NCBI RefSeq assembly: GCF_964199755.1
Contig: NC_133917.1
Span: 3,355,501 to 3,419,500, forward strand
Direction of reading: 5' to 3'
Length of the DNA: 64,000 nucleotides
Origin: Larus michahellis
Lineage: Eukaryota; Chordata; Aves; Charadriiformes; Laridae
Below the pieces are notes generated by a model. It made no database searches. It was not told the origin of the DNA and worked only from the letters and a program-made list of their open reading frames with translations. The translations under genes were made by a program, and so were the position numbers. Shown here one piece after another: positions 1 through 11,400 of this stretch. Each line of letters begins with the position of its first letter. Position 1 is the first letter of the stretch.

Positions 1-290
1 CACTCCCGCTTAACTTGGTGTCATCTGCAAACTTGCTGATGATACACTCTCTGTCCTTATCAAGGTCATCAATAAAGATGTTGAACAGAAACGGTCCCAA
101 CACCGAGCCCTGAGGGACACCACTTGTGACCGGCCGCCAGCTGGATTTAACTCCATTGACCACCACTCTTTGGGACCGTCCATCCAGCCAGTGCTTGATC
201 CAGCAGATCGTATGCTCATCCAGGCCATGAGCCGCCAGTTTTTCCATGAGAATTCTATGAGGAATGGTGTCAAATGCTTTTTGAAAGGAC
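1..290 (-). mobile_element. CR1 LINE fragment (continues off the left edge)
   Basis: It matches the antisense of CR1 reverse transcriptase, with the VPQGSVLGP and FADDTKL neighbourhood recognisable. It is the duplicate of the right end of the CR1 at 12013-13158. It lies in intron 4 of MROH copy 1, so it was inserted before the duplication. Confidence 0.85.
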
Positions 291-628
291 CCCTCCGGAG
301 CCCGGCTGTGCTACAGCCCTGGCCCTGCCTGCCCCCTTTCCTTGTGGGTGCCTGGGGGCCCTGACCGGGCAGGCGGGAGGGGGCTGCGGTGGTGTTCCCC
401 GTGGGCCTGGGAGGAGCGTGGTGGTGGAGAGCCCCACCACCACGCTCCTGGCTTGGCCAGCTCTGGCTGCTGCCGGCCTGGGGACCCACCGGGTCTGGGA
501 AGGGTGGTGGGATGGAGGGTCCTGCTCCTCGGGGATGTCCTGCAATATTCCTTGGGTCTGGCAGCCAGAGAGTCTCCGGGCCCCTCTACCCACAGGGAAC
601 AAGCCCTCAAGGCTGTCGTGGCTAGTAC

Positions 629-2067
629 CTGTCACACGTTGGTGAGATCTTCAAGAGGCTCCTGACCACTTCCCCGGGGTACCAATGGGTCATTAGGAGA
701 AGGAGTGAGTCCAGGCTGCGGCGGGCTGGCTCCGTGCGGATGCACTCCACATTTTTGTGGATGTACCTCATGAACTTCGGCACCTGGAGAGGACACGGGT
801 GAGGATGGGGCGGCCACTGGAGTGCAGCCATCTCCCCGGTTGCCACTGAAACTGCTGCCCTTCCCGTCCCTCTCTGTTGCCTTGGAAAGGCTTCAGGTGC
901 CCGAGAGAGCTGGCGGCGGGAAGGAGGGAAGAGCAAGGTCCGACAGGGCAGCCCAGCCACAGGGCACTTACGTCCGTCAGCCAGTAACTGGGGTCTAGCA
1001 CAGCCATGGCTAGGATTTTGCTGCCCGTCTGCCTGTCACAGGTGTCGTCTGCTGTCAAGGCCTCAATGGCGACGAGGACCGTGTCCGTCACCTGAGAAGG
1101 CTGGAGGTGTCCAAACACCTACGGGAGGAAGGGAGGGAGGGAAGCCGTGTCACACTGAGCACCCCGATGGTGCTGCTGGGCCGAGCGCCCGAGGAGCTCT
1201 GCCGACAGACGCCCGGCACTGCTGTCAGCGGCGCCCGCAGGAAAGGCGGCAGCGGGGGCCGCAGCCTCCGCAGGGCAGAGGGGGAGAGCGGAGGGTCCCC
1301 AGGGTGAGGGAGGAGGCTTGGCCTCATGGACACAGCGTGCTGGCCCGGCAGAGAGCCAGGGCTCGCTGGTGGCCAGGAGGGCTGGAGCTGCTGTTGGGGC
1401 ACCGCAGTGGCCGCCCTCGCACAGCTCCCTGCATGGGGACAGCAGGAACCCTCTCACCGGGGACAGGGAGGCCACGCGAGAGCCGCCGATTCTGGGTCCC
1501 TTGGCTCACACAAGCCTCCTGCCGACGCCACGGACAAGAGTGCCAGGAAGAAGACAGCCCGTTACCGTGGTCATGTTGCTGAAGTCAAGTGAAGAAAGCA
1601 AGAAGCTGCTCTCGGAATCCCATCCCGGTTCAGGCTCTGGATGCTCTGGATTCTGCTCCGGCAGCATCTCGTCTACAAGGAGGGGAAACACAGGAGAGTC
1701 GGTAGGACGCAGCATCTTCGCCAACGAGCTTCCCAGAGGGCGAAAAGAGCTTTCAGCTCGGCACGGCTGAGGAGGAGGAGGAGGCTGTGCTGGGGAGGGC
1801 TCCCAGCCCCGAGCACCCCTGGCATTCGAGCACCGCTTTGCCCCCTGCCCGTGGGACCCCTGCCGCCGGTGTGCCGCGGAAACGGGATTCCGGCATCGAG
1901 GCGGTGGCGCTTGCTGGCCCTGCCAGTCCCGGAGGGGCTCCTCACTCACCCATCTGCAGCGGCTGGACCGCGGTCACCTCGTAGGGCTCCGCTGGAGAGC
2001 TGGTCTCCCGGGGAGCCGCCACCTCCTCCCAGGCCAGCCTGGGGCTGCTGGGGAGTGTCTCCGCCAT
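629..2067 (-). CDS. MROH-family (maestro heat-like repeat) gene, copy 1, first four exons only
   Basis: These are the first four coding exons of a tandem copy of the complete MROH gene at 5473-14939. Exons, 5' to 3' on the minus strand, are 1950-2067 (starts [11 protein letters not shown]), 1566-1672, 972-1118 ([12 protein letters not shown]) and 629-783 (ends LLKISPTCD). All have AG/GT boundaries and their phases agree. The next exon should lie beyond the left edge, since position 1 falls inside the same intronic CR1 that copy 2 carries. Exons 2-4 match copy 2 exactly by eye. Exon 1 differs at three bases, all amino-acid changing (Ala/Val, Arg/Gln, Gln/Arg). The protein would be a HEAT-type alpha-helical scaffold; the molecular function of the bird paralogues is not known to me. 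The start codon was chosen because it opens the first exon of both copies and no upstream coding exon is seen. Confidence 0.85.
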
Positions 2068-2642
2068 CCTGCCAGGTGGAGGAAAGTGGGGGAGAGCGGG
2101 GAGGGCAACTTTAAGGGAAACGCCTCGGGGCTGCGGGGCTGCCGGGGCGGCAGAAAAGACGTGGGCTGTGCTTGGGGGCTTCTCGCCAGCTCCGTCCTCC
2201 TGCCCTGTCCCTTCGCCGTCCTGCCGGACACTGCAGGGTCGCGGCCACCCTGGCTTTATGTGGTGCCGGGGGTGTGTGATGTCACAGAGGGTCCCACTGA
2301 GACCCAGTGCCCGGGCCAGGAGGGGCAGGGCGTCCACTGCAGGGGCCAGGGAGCCAGCTCGCCAATGGCCACTGGGTCCTCTCGCGTGGCCCCCGGCCCC
2401 CATCTGCCCTTATGTCCCCTCAGGACTTTCCTGTACCCTCCGGTTCATCCCAAAGCCGTGTGCTCGCACACCCCGGCGTGGCCCCAGGACCTCCCCGGGA
2501 GAATCCCGCTTCTCCCCGTCCGTGTGGTGCTCTCTTGGCATCTCTACAGTTTCTGGCATCTCACAGTTACGTCCTTTCCCTGGCTCTGAAAATCTCCTTC
2601 AGTACCAGGAAGCAAAAGCTGTTTGCACCCGCTCCTCTCCCA

Positions 2643-3350
2643 GAATCACAGAATGGCAGGGGCTGGAAGGGACCTTTGGAGACCATCCCGTCCAACCCCC
2701 TGCCAAAGCAGGGTCACCCACAGACGGAGGTGGGAGAGGATCGTGTCCAGGAAGGTTTGGAATCTCTCCAGAGCAGGAGACTCCGCACCCTCTCTGGGCA
2801 GCCCGTGCCAGGGCTCTGCCACCCTCACGGGGAAGATGTTGTTCCTCATGTTGAGATGGAATTTCCCCTGTTCCAGTTTGTGCCCGTTGCCCCTTGTCCT
2901 GTCCCCGGGCACCACTGAGAAGAGTCTGGCCCCATCCTCTCACCCCCCGCCCTTTAGCCATTGCTGAGCGTTGATGAGATCCCCCCTCAGCCTGCTCTTC
3001 TCCGGGCGGAACAGCCCCGGGGCTCCCAGCCTTTCCCCAGCACAGAGATGGATGCTCCAGCCCCTCAGCATCTCCGTAGCCTCCGCTGGACTCTCTCCAG
3101 CACTTCCCCGTCCTTCTGGAACTGGGGAGCCCAGAACTGGACCCAGTGCTCCAGCTGTGGCCTCCCCAGGGCAGAGCGGAGGGGGAGGATGAACCTCCCT
3201 CGCCCTGCTGGCCACCCCAGGAGAACATTGGCCTTCTTGGCCACCGGAGCCCATCGCTGGCTCATGGGCATCCCGTTGTCCCCCAGGACTCCCTGGTCTC
3301 TCTCCACAGAGCTGCTCTCCAGCAGGTCACCCCCCAACCTGCCCCTAATA
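2643..3350 (-). mobile_element. CR1 LINE 3' fragment upstream of MROH copy 1
   Basis: The CR1 3' end is at left (CAGAATCACAGAATGGCAGG on the plus strand). It runs in antisense through the C-terminal reverse-transcriptase region, where [10 protein letters not shown] and RLRGDLI are recognisable. The 5' end is truncated, with a soft boundary near 3350 where a ~145-bp tandem repeat begins. Its duplicate is at 15515-16222, so insertion predates the duplication. Confidence 0.85.
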
Positions 3351-4082
3351 CTGACAAAACTCCTACCTCGCAGGAGCCTGGGGACCTGCAAAATCCACCC
3401 ATCTCCTGAGGAGGCCAACACACTCCTGGAGATGCGGCGGAGGAGTCCTGGGGAGCCACCAGGCATGGACTTTCCCCCAACATACACAATGCTCTCCAAG
3501 CAATTACTCCTGAAGAGTCTGGGGAACTGGGAGCCTGGGAATTCCAGCTCCGGAAGAAACCCAAACGCTCCTGAAGATAGAAGCCTGGGAGTTTTGGGGT
3601 GCTACCAGGCACGGACCTGCTTCCAACATGAACAAGTCTTGTCAGGTAACTACTGGGGGCTGCTACCCGGGAATTTGCCTTTCTCTGGGCAGAAGAAACC
3701 CAAATGCTCCTGGAGATGCCTGGGAGGAGTCCTGGGAAGTTACCAGGCACGGACCTGCCTCCAACGTGAACAAAACTCTCCAACTAACTACTTTGGAGAA
3801 ATTTGGTGCTGCTACCCAGGACTTCATCTGTCTCCAAGGGAAGCCAAAATGTTCTTCCGAGATACCTGGCAGAAGTCCCTGGGAGCTACGGAAAACGGAC
3901 CTGCCTCACACATGAAGAAAACTTTTCAGGTAACTCCATAGGAGGAGTCGTACGCAGCTGTTTATCCAGGACTTCAGCGGTCTCCAGGCAAGCTCAAAAC
4001 ACTCCAGGGCTGCCTGGGAGAAGCACCCACCAGATTGCTACAGGGCATGGACCTACCTCCTCCGACGTTGACTAAAAGTCCA
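3350..4082. repeat. Degenerate tandem repeat, period ~138-156 bp
   Basis: Related blocks recur with landmarks CTACCAGGCACGGACCTGC, then CCAACATGAACAA or variants. The AUG-like landmark falls near 3630, 3768, 3914 and 4070, with less similar units upstream. About five to six units lie in copy 1; the same array begins again near 16223 in copy 2. I see no homology to a known gene. Confidence 0.7.
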
Positions 4083-4094
4083 GTGTCACCCCCG

Positions 4095-5015
4095 TGTCAC
4101 CCGCAAAGTGCCTGAGGGTGCGCTCGATCCCCTCGTCCGGATCATTGATACAGGTATTAAAGACACCCGGCCTGTCCCGCTTGGAGGTCAAACAGAACGA
4201 AGTTTCTGATTTGTAATTTCGCTTTTTAGCTGGGCCTCTTCTAACTGACTAAACTCTGAAATTAACGGCGTGTTGTTCGGAAACCGTTCACTCTCAGAGT
4301 GATAAGACCTGATTATACCAAGGGACGGTGCGCACAGAGGCTCCTGCTTGTAGTTATTGCTGGAAGAACCAGGGTTGGCTAACTGCGCTGCTTGCCCCGT
4401 TGGAGGGTGGGAAGCGGAGAAGCGCAGAGGGGTCCCACCTGCAGGGAGGAGCCGAGGGGACAGGTGACCCCAAACTGACCAACAGGGTGTTCCATCCCAT
4501 CTGCACCACGCTCAGTGTAAAAGCTGAGGGATCAAAGGGGCAAAGGGGGCTCTGGCTCGCTCTTTCTTCAATGGCCGACGGCTGAGGAGGACCCTGTCTG
4601 TCCGTCTGCCTTTGATCCCGATCCCAGCACTCCTGACTCTAGTTCCGGAACTCAGCTCCGGTCCGTCGCTGACTCCAGTCTGGGGCTTTCCCTGTGTCTG
4701 CTGGTGACTCGATCGTCATCCTGGGAGCTGGATACGGTTTTGCATATATTGTGTACTTTTTTCCTTTAATTGTTATTATTCTATTATTATCTACTATTTT
4801 CTTATATTATTATTTTCATTAAAGTCGTTTAGTTGTTTTTCTGAACTCGTAAATCTCCTTATCTCTTTGTCTCCCCTCTGAGGAGAGAGAGGGGGCGAAG
4901 GGCCATCTGTCGTTCTGATCGGCCAATCCGGCCAAAACCACGACACGGCCCCAACGCCGAACCCCGGGGAACGCCGCTCGTGACCGGCCGCCGACTGGAT
5001 TTAACTCCCTTCACC
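4095..5015 (-). mobile_element. CR1 LINE fragment split by a solo LTR
   Basis: 4095-4172 and 4946-5015 are consecutive pieces of the CR1 reverse-transcriptase region in antisense, around the conserved LFNIFIND and VPQGSVLGP blocks. They become contiguous when the LTR at 4173-4945 is removed. The copy is diverged and truncated at both ends. Confidence 0.75.
4173..4945 (+). mobile_element. Solo LTR of an endogenous retrovirus (fossil), ERVL-like
   Basis: A 773-bp element beginning TGTCCCGC and ending CCACGACA (TG...CA termini) is flanked by a 5-bp target duplication, CGGCC, at 4168-4172 and 4946-4950. It interrupts a CR1 copy. An AT-rich block near 4740-4840 with ATTAAA fits an LTR polyadenylation region in the plus direction. 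No internal retroviral genes are present, so this is a recombined solo LTR. The 5-bp duplication favours a class III (ERVL-type) origin. It is younger than the CR1 it split and lies outside the duplicated segment. Confidence 0.8.
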
Positions 5016-5169
5016 AGTTTGCAGAGTTTGGCACTGAACCGGATGGGGGAATTGCCTTCTGGCGCTCAGGCGTTGCCGGCTGCCGAGGGTGGCGGGCTGC
5101 GGTGCTTCGGCACAGGCTCTGCTTCCCACGGCGCGTTGCTCCAGAGGGAATGCCGGATTAACAGCTCAG

Positions 5170-5393
5170 GCTAAAGCACGGACTTTGCGAGCTGGAAGGG
5201 ACCTCTAGAGATCACCCAGTCCCACCCCCCTGCCGGAGCAGGGTGGCCCAGAGCACGTCGCTCAGGGCTGCATCCAGGCGGGTCTCGAAAGCCCCCAGAG
5301 AAGGGGACTCCACACCCTCCCCGGGCAGCCTGTTCCGGGGCTCCGTCACCCTCGCCGTAAAGAAGTTTTTTCTCATATTTGATGGCGGACGCT
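5170..5393 (-). mobile_element. CR1 LINE 3' fragment at the MROH copy 2 gene end
   Basis: Antisense CR1 3' region (TGGAAGGGACCTCTAGAGAT and CCGGGCAGCCTGTTCC on the plus strand). It abuts the MROH polyadenylation signal at 5403-5408, so MROH transcripts may terminate inside CR1 sequence. Confidence 0.85.
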
Positions 5394-5402
5394 TGTTCCA
5401 GC

Positions 5403-5408
5403 TTTATT
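5403..5408 (-). promoter_or_regulatory. Polyadenylation signal AATAAA of MROH copy 2
   Basis: TTTATT on the plus strand reads AATAAA on the minus strand, about 65 bases past the stop codon of the complete MROH gene. A CR1 fragment begins almost directly beyond it, so the transcript probably ends at or inside that element. Confidence 0.6.
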
Positions 5409-5472
5409 AAAATCAAAGAATTCTTCAAATATACCGCCCTTTGCCAGAAGCTGATTGTCACCTGGCCAGGCC

Positions 5473-8400
5473 TCAGCAAAGCCAGCAGCACAGCGACCGC
5501 AGGCTCCAGCCTGACGGTGGCTGTTTCCTTGGTCTTTCCAGGTTCAGCAAGGTCTGAGCTGCCAGGGACTGGACCGACGGTTCTGTGTCTTTCACCAAGG
5601 GCTTGAGGGCTGTGAGAGAAAGAAAGAGAGCAGTGGTGNNNNNNNNNNNNNNNNNNNNNNNNNNNNNNNNNNNNNNNNNNNNNNNNNNNNNNNNNNNNNN
5701 NNNNNNNNNNNNNNNNNNNNNNNNNNNNNNNNNNNNNNNNNNNNNNNNNNNNNNNNNNNNNNNNNNNNNNNNNNNNNNNNNNNNNNNNNNNNNNNNNNNN
5801 NNNNNNNNNNNNNNNNNNNNNNNNNNNNNNNNNNNNNNGTGGCCTCCCCAAGGCAGATTCGAGGGGGAGGATGACCTCCCTCCACCTGCTGGCCACGCTC
5901 TTCTTGATGCCCCCCAGGATGCCATTGGCCTTCTTGGCCACCAGGGCCCATCGCTGGCTCATGGGCATCCCGTCATCCCCCAGCACTCCCAGGTCTCTTT
6001 CCACCTCCATATCGAGGTGCTGGAGCGAGGGCAGAGGAGGGCACCGAAGCTGGTGAAGGGCCTGGAGAATAAATCTGATGAGGAGCGATTGAAGGAGCTG
6101 GGACTGTTGAGTTTGAGGAAGAGGAGGCTGAGGGGAGACCTCATCGCTCTCTACAACTAACTACTCGAAAGGCCATTGTAGAGAGGTTGGGGCTGGTCTC
6201 TTCTCACAGGTCATTAGCGATAGAACAAGAGGGAATGGCTTCAAGCTGCAGCAGGGGAGGTTTAGGCTGGACATTAGGGAAAAATTCTTCGCAGAAAGAG
6301 TGGTCGGACACTGGAATAGGCTGCCCGGGGCGGTGGTGGAGTCGCCATCCCTGGATGTGTTTAAGAGCCATTTTAGGTGTGGCGTTGGGGGATGTGGTGT
6401 AGGGGAGAACTCTGGAGAGTGGGGGCCGATGGTTGGCCTCGATGATCCCAAGGGTCTTTTCCCAACCGGAGTGATTCTACGACGATTCCATGAAGCGGTT
6501 TCCTGCAGCGGGGCCAGGGATGGCAGCCCCCTGCCCAGGCTCCCTCCCCTGCCCCGCCAGCCCCGGCCAGCACAGCGCCGCCCCTCACTCACCGTTGCAG
6601 ATATCCTGCAGCTTCTTCCTATCTCGGTCCCTCAGGGGCTGCGCGCCAAGCCCTAGGCACAGAGCGCCCGTCAGACCCCCTGCTCCCCGGCACGCCCCGG
6701 CAGCACGGCCCCCAGCCACCCCAGCCCGGCTGCGCGCCCCCTCCTGCCCCTCGGCAGGGCTGACCCCGGGGAAGGACGGTCCCCGAGGGGCGGTGGGACT
6801 GAGCAAGGCTCCCAGCCGGCCCGCCTGCGTGGAGGGCCCTCCTCGGGGCAGCCGGGGGCCAGGCTGCCAAAAGAGGGACCCCCGGGGGAGGCGACTCACC
6901 GATGAACCTGACGGCCGCCTCTCGCAAGGCGGACTGAGTGTTGTGCAGGTACACCAGGCTCTGAAACAGATATTCCTCCACCCTGCTCCTGCCGTACGCT
7001 AACTGGAGAGAGAGGCACAAGGGAACGGGGCTGGCACAGATCCCCCCCCAGCCATGCGGAGCCATCCCTCCTACCCGCACCCCCCCTTCCCCCCCGGCGC
7101 TTCCCGTCTCCCAGCGCTGTGGGGCTGAGGTCCAGAGGGAGCTGCAGGCAAAGGGGGCTGGGGGTGGTGAGACCCCCGCTGTCCCACCGCCAGGGCCAAG
7201 ATGGGCCAGGGTCTCCTTCAGCTCGCCGGGGGGCAGGGAAGGGAGAAGGGCCTGGAGAAGAGCCCGTGGGGGCTCCGTGCTTGAGGGCAGGGAAGGAGGA
7301 TGCAGCTCCGGGCTGGAGCAGGGAAGGAAAGGCAGAGCCGTACAGCCCAGCCCGCGGGCACCCGGGGCAGCCTTCGTCCCACCCGGCTTGGGGGTTGTCC
7401 TCACCAAGGACTCTGCGATCCGGTGCGTCTGCTGTGTCTTGGCCAGGTGGCCGAGCTTCTTCCACCCCAGGAACTCCGTACAGGCGAGGAGGGCGTCCCT
7501 GGAGGCCTGCAGAGAAGCAGAGGCTGGGAGATGGCACCAGAGCCCAGGGACGGACACCTGGCATCCTCCTCCTCTTGGCCAGGCTCCGAGCCGTTCCCAG
7601 CCCCTTACAGGAAGGAGCAGCGGGGGACCTCATCCTGCCGGCCAGCAGAAGAGAGACCCTCACGAGCTGCCGAGCTGCCGCCAGGGACGGGGGTCAGAGC
7701 TGCGGGCCCTCGGCTGTAGGCAGCCAGGGCTGTAGTCCCGGAGGCGGCGGGGCAGGACCGGGCCAGCAGCACCTCCCGTGGGCAGCACCCCCCAGCGGGA
7801 CGCTTGGCTGCCCAGCTGGGGCTGCCCCAGCTCCTTCACGGCCGTGCTCGGGGTGGGCAGAGCTTCGATGCCGGGACGCAGGGCCAGGCGGCCGCCGGCT
7901 GCATCTCCCCACCGCTCTCCCCGCCCCGGGCTGGGGAGCACGCTGGCTCTCCACCCCTTGCGGGCACTCCACCTCTCTGCAGAGACCAAGGTGACGGGGA
8001 CCTGGGCGAGCAGAGCTTTGCTCCTGCAGCCATCCTGCTCTCGGGGAGCTGGGACGTGCCCTGGCCCAAACATCTGGGGGGCTCGTGGGCACAGCCCTGG
8101 GGGACAGGGAACGGGGCTCAAGCCCTGGCCTCCCACACTTGCAGGGACAACTGGGAAGCCTGTAGGGACCCGGGTGTTCGGTGGCCATGGGCTGCTGCCG
8201 AGCCCTGCTCGACCAGGCAGGGCTGGTTTGGCCACGCCGCCTTCTCCGTCCTTGCTCACGCTGGGTCTGCGGGGACCCTTCCGGGCTGCGCTGGAGGAGG
8301 GCTGAACGGGGGGAGCGGGGCTGGGAGGGCACCCCAGCACCCCGTCCACCTCTGCAGCACGGGGGGAAGGGGAAAGCAGTGGCGAGACCAGCGCAGGGAA

Positions 8401-11400
8401 GGAGGGGAGCAGTGGGACCCCGAGATGACACACGTTGCCAGGCTCTGATCTCCCGCAGCCCTTGCCCCTTATGCCCAGGCCACCCCCGCGGTGTCAGCAC
8501 GCCCTTCCCCAATGACACTGGTCACCGCACCTTGGCCACGCTCTCGTTCTCGTCATTTATATGCAGGAAGAGAGGGAGCAGGACCCTCTGCACTGTCTTC
8601 TTCATCATTCTCTTCTTTCTCCCCACCATGGACTTCAGCGCATCTTTGAAGAGGTTGATGGAGAGTTCCCGCACCTGGCTGGACTCCTGGTAGGGAGGAG
8701 GACGGGGGGGACTTCATCAGCAGCCACTCCCTGCCCACAGTCAGCAAGGGCTTTAGCGTGGCTGATGTGAGGGGAGATGCTCTGGGCTCGGATCCTGAAC
8801 GCAGGAGCTGTGGGCGCGTTGGGCAGCTGAGGCTGAATGGCCCCGGAGCCCTGAAACGCCAGGCGAGAGGGGCGAGGAATCAGAGAATCACAGAATCTTC
8901 ATGGTTGGAAAGGACCTTTGAGATCATCGAGTCCAACCAAACGACCTACAATCTCTGCCCCTAGAGCATGCCCTGAAGTGCCACATCTAGACGTTTCTTA
9001 AACACCTCGAGGGATGGTGACACAACCCCCTCCCTGGGCAGGCTCTTCCAGTGACTGACCACTCTTGCAGTAAAGTAATTCCTCCTAATATCTAACCTAA
9101 ACCTCCCCTGCCGCAGCTTCAGACCATTTCCTCTGGTCCTGTCATTATCCACCTGGGAGAAGAGGCCACCACCCACCTCTCTCCACCCTCCTTTCAGGGA
9201 GCTGTAGAGGGCAATGAGGTCTCCCCTCAGCCTCCTCTTCTCCAAGCTCAACGTGCCCAGCTCCCTCAGCCTCTCCCCACATGCCCTGGTCTCCAGACCC
9301 CTCACCAGCCTGGTCACTCTCCTCTGGACACGCTCCAGCACCTCAACGTCCCTCTTGTACAGCGGGGCCCAGACCTGAACACAGCACTCGAGGTGAGGCC
9401 TCACCAGCGCCCAGTACAGCGGCACCATCACTTCCCTGCTCCTGCTGGCCACGCTGTTCCTGATACGAGCCAGGATGCTGTTGGCCTTCTCGGCCACCTG
9501 GGCACACTGCTGGCTCACGTCACCCTGGCCGTCCACCAGCGCCCCCAGGTCCTTTTCTGCCGGGCAGCTTTCCAGCCACTCTTCCCCAAGCCTGTAGCGT
9601 TGCTTGGGGTTGTTGTGGCCGAAATGCAGGACCCGGCACTTGGCCTTATTAAACCTCCTAGAGTTGGCCTTGGCCCATGGATCCAGCCTGTCCAGGGCCC
9701 TCTGTAGAGCCTTCCTACCCTCCAGCAGATCAACACTCCCACCCAGTTTGGTGTCATCTGCGAACTTACCGAGGGTGCACTCAATCCCCTCATCCACATC
9801 ATTGATAAAGATATTAAACAAAACCGGCCCCAAAACTGAGCCCTGAGGGACACCACTGGTGACCGGCCGCCAAGAGGATTTCACCCCATTAATCCCAACT
9901 CTCTGGGCACGGCCATCCAGCCCGTTTTTAACCCAGCGAAGAGTACACTTGTCTCTGCCACGATTCGCCAACTTCTCCGGGAGAATGCTGTGGGGGACAG
10001 TGTCAAAGCCCTTCCCAAAGTCCAGACAGACAACGTCCACAGCCTTCCCCGCGTCCAGAAGGCGGGTCGTAGGAAGAGATCAGGTTGAGAAACCTGCCCT
10101 GAGCAGGGCAGCCCGGCCCGAGTGCTGTCTGCGCAGAGCGCCCATCGGTAGGGCTGAGGTGCCCACGGCAGCCTTACATCGTCAAAGAGGGGTGGGAGCT
10201 TCTCCACCAGCTGCAGAGCAGTGCGTCTGGCCTCCTTCTTCTTCATGCGCTCCACCATGTTCCTGAGGAATACCAGGGCCTTCGTCTTGACGTCAGCGTT
10301 GCCACCCTGCAGGTTCTCCATGATGTCTGGCAGCAGGACCTGCATTTTTCTTGCCTGTACGAAACCCACGGTTTCCTTCTTGAGAAGCCGTGAAAGGCCA
10401 CCCCGGCAAAAACGTACTGGTGGCTGAGCACCAGCCTCCCGTCCCCTTCCCGGCAGGTGGCACAGGAGTCACTGCAGCGGCCTCCTGGCCGGCACTGGCC
10501 GCTGACGGCATGCGGGGAGAGCAGGAGGACGGGAAGGGAGTTGCGGGAGAGCCGTGTTCTCTTACTCAGCCCCCCCCTTTTCTGACTGGCCAGAAGGGGC
10601 AGGTGGACTGGGAACCCTCTGTGCCTGGGGGGGCTCCCCAGGCACCCGCCAGCCCCCTCCATGGCAGGGAGGTGGTTGGAGCTGTCGCCCCACCTTCTGC
10701 CTCCCAGCCATGGCCAAGCCACCGTGTCACCCGCTGCCCCAGGCTCCGGCCGGCTGCCGACGTGGCTCCGCTCGGCTACACTCCTGCTCACCATCTTCCG
10801 TGTCTTGGACGAGAGCGTGATGAGAGCGCTGAGCACCAGCGAGAGCATCACCCAGCTCGGACGCCTCAGGTACCTCTGGGCTCCGTACAGGGCAGCAAAC
10901 TCCTCGGCGTCAATGTCAGAGCGGAGCAGCAGCTAAAAGGAAGGCGGCGGTGAGAGAGCGGCAGAGCCCGCGGGGCTCCCTCCGCCGCGCCGGCACGACG
11001 GGCGCATGGCACGCGGGCGGTGGCAAAGAGACCCTCTCCCCAGACTTGAAGCCCCCCCGGGCTGTGCAGAGGCCATGTCTCTGGCCCAGGGCCAGCACCT
11101 GGCCCGGCTCTGGCTTCTGCCCCTTTCTCTGCCCCAGGTTTCCGGGCTCCAGAGCAGGGTGGGGGGATGCAGGCAGGGGATGCAGGCAGGGGATGCGGGG
11201 GGGGGAAGCCGGCGGGGGGATGCAGGCAGGGGATGCAGGCAGGGGGATGCAGAGGGGGAGAAGCCGGCAGGGGGATGCAGGCAGGGGATGCAGGCAGGGG
11301 ATGCAGGGGGGGGAAGCAGGCAGGGGATGCAGGCAGGGGATGCGGGGGGGGGAAGCCGGCGGGGGGATGCAGGCAGGGGATGCAGGCAAGGGATGCAGGC

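Larger units (their letters stand above)
1..4082. repeat. Tandem segmental duplication, copy 1 (partner at 12869-16955)
   Basis: The segment aligns almost base for base with 12869-16955, offset 12868 rising to 12873. By eye there are about two to three dozen substitutions plus small indels, including an extra AGGG in copy 2 near 14001. It contains MROH exons 1-4, two CR1 fragments and the start of a ~145-bp tandem repeat. Identity stops abruptly after ACTAAAAGTCCA. The left end is outside the window, so the true unit is longer, probably about 12.9 kb. Confidence 0.93.
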
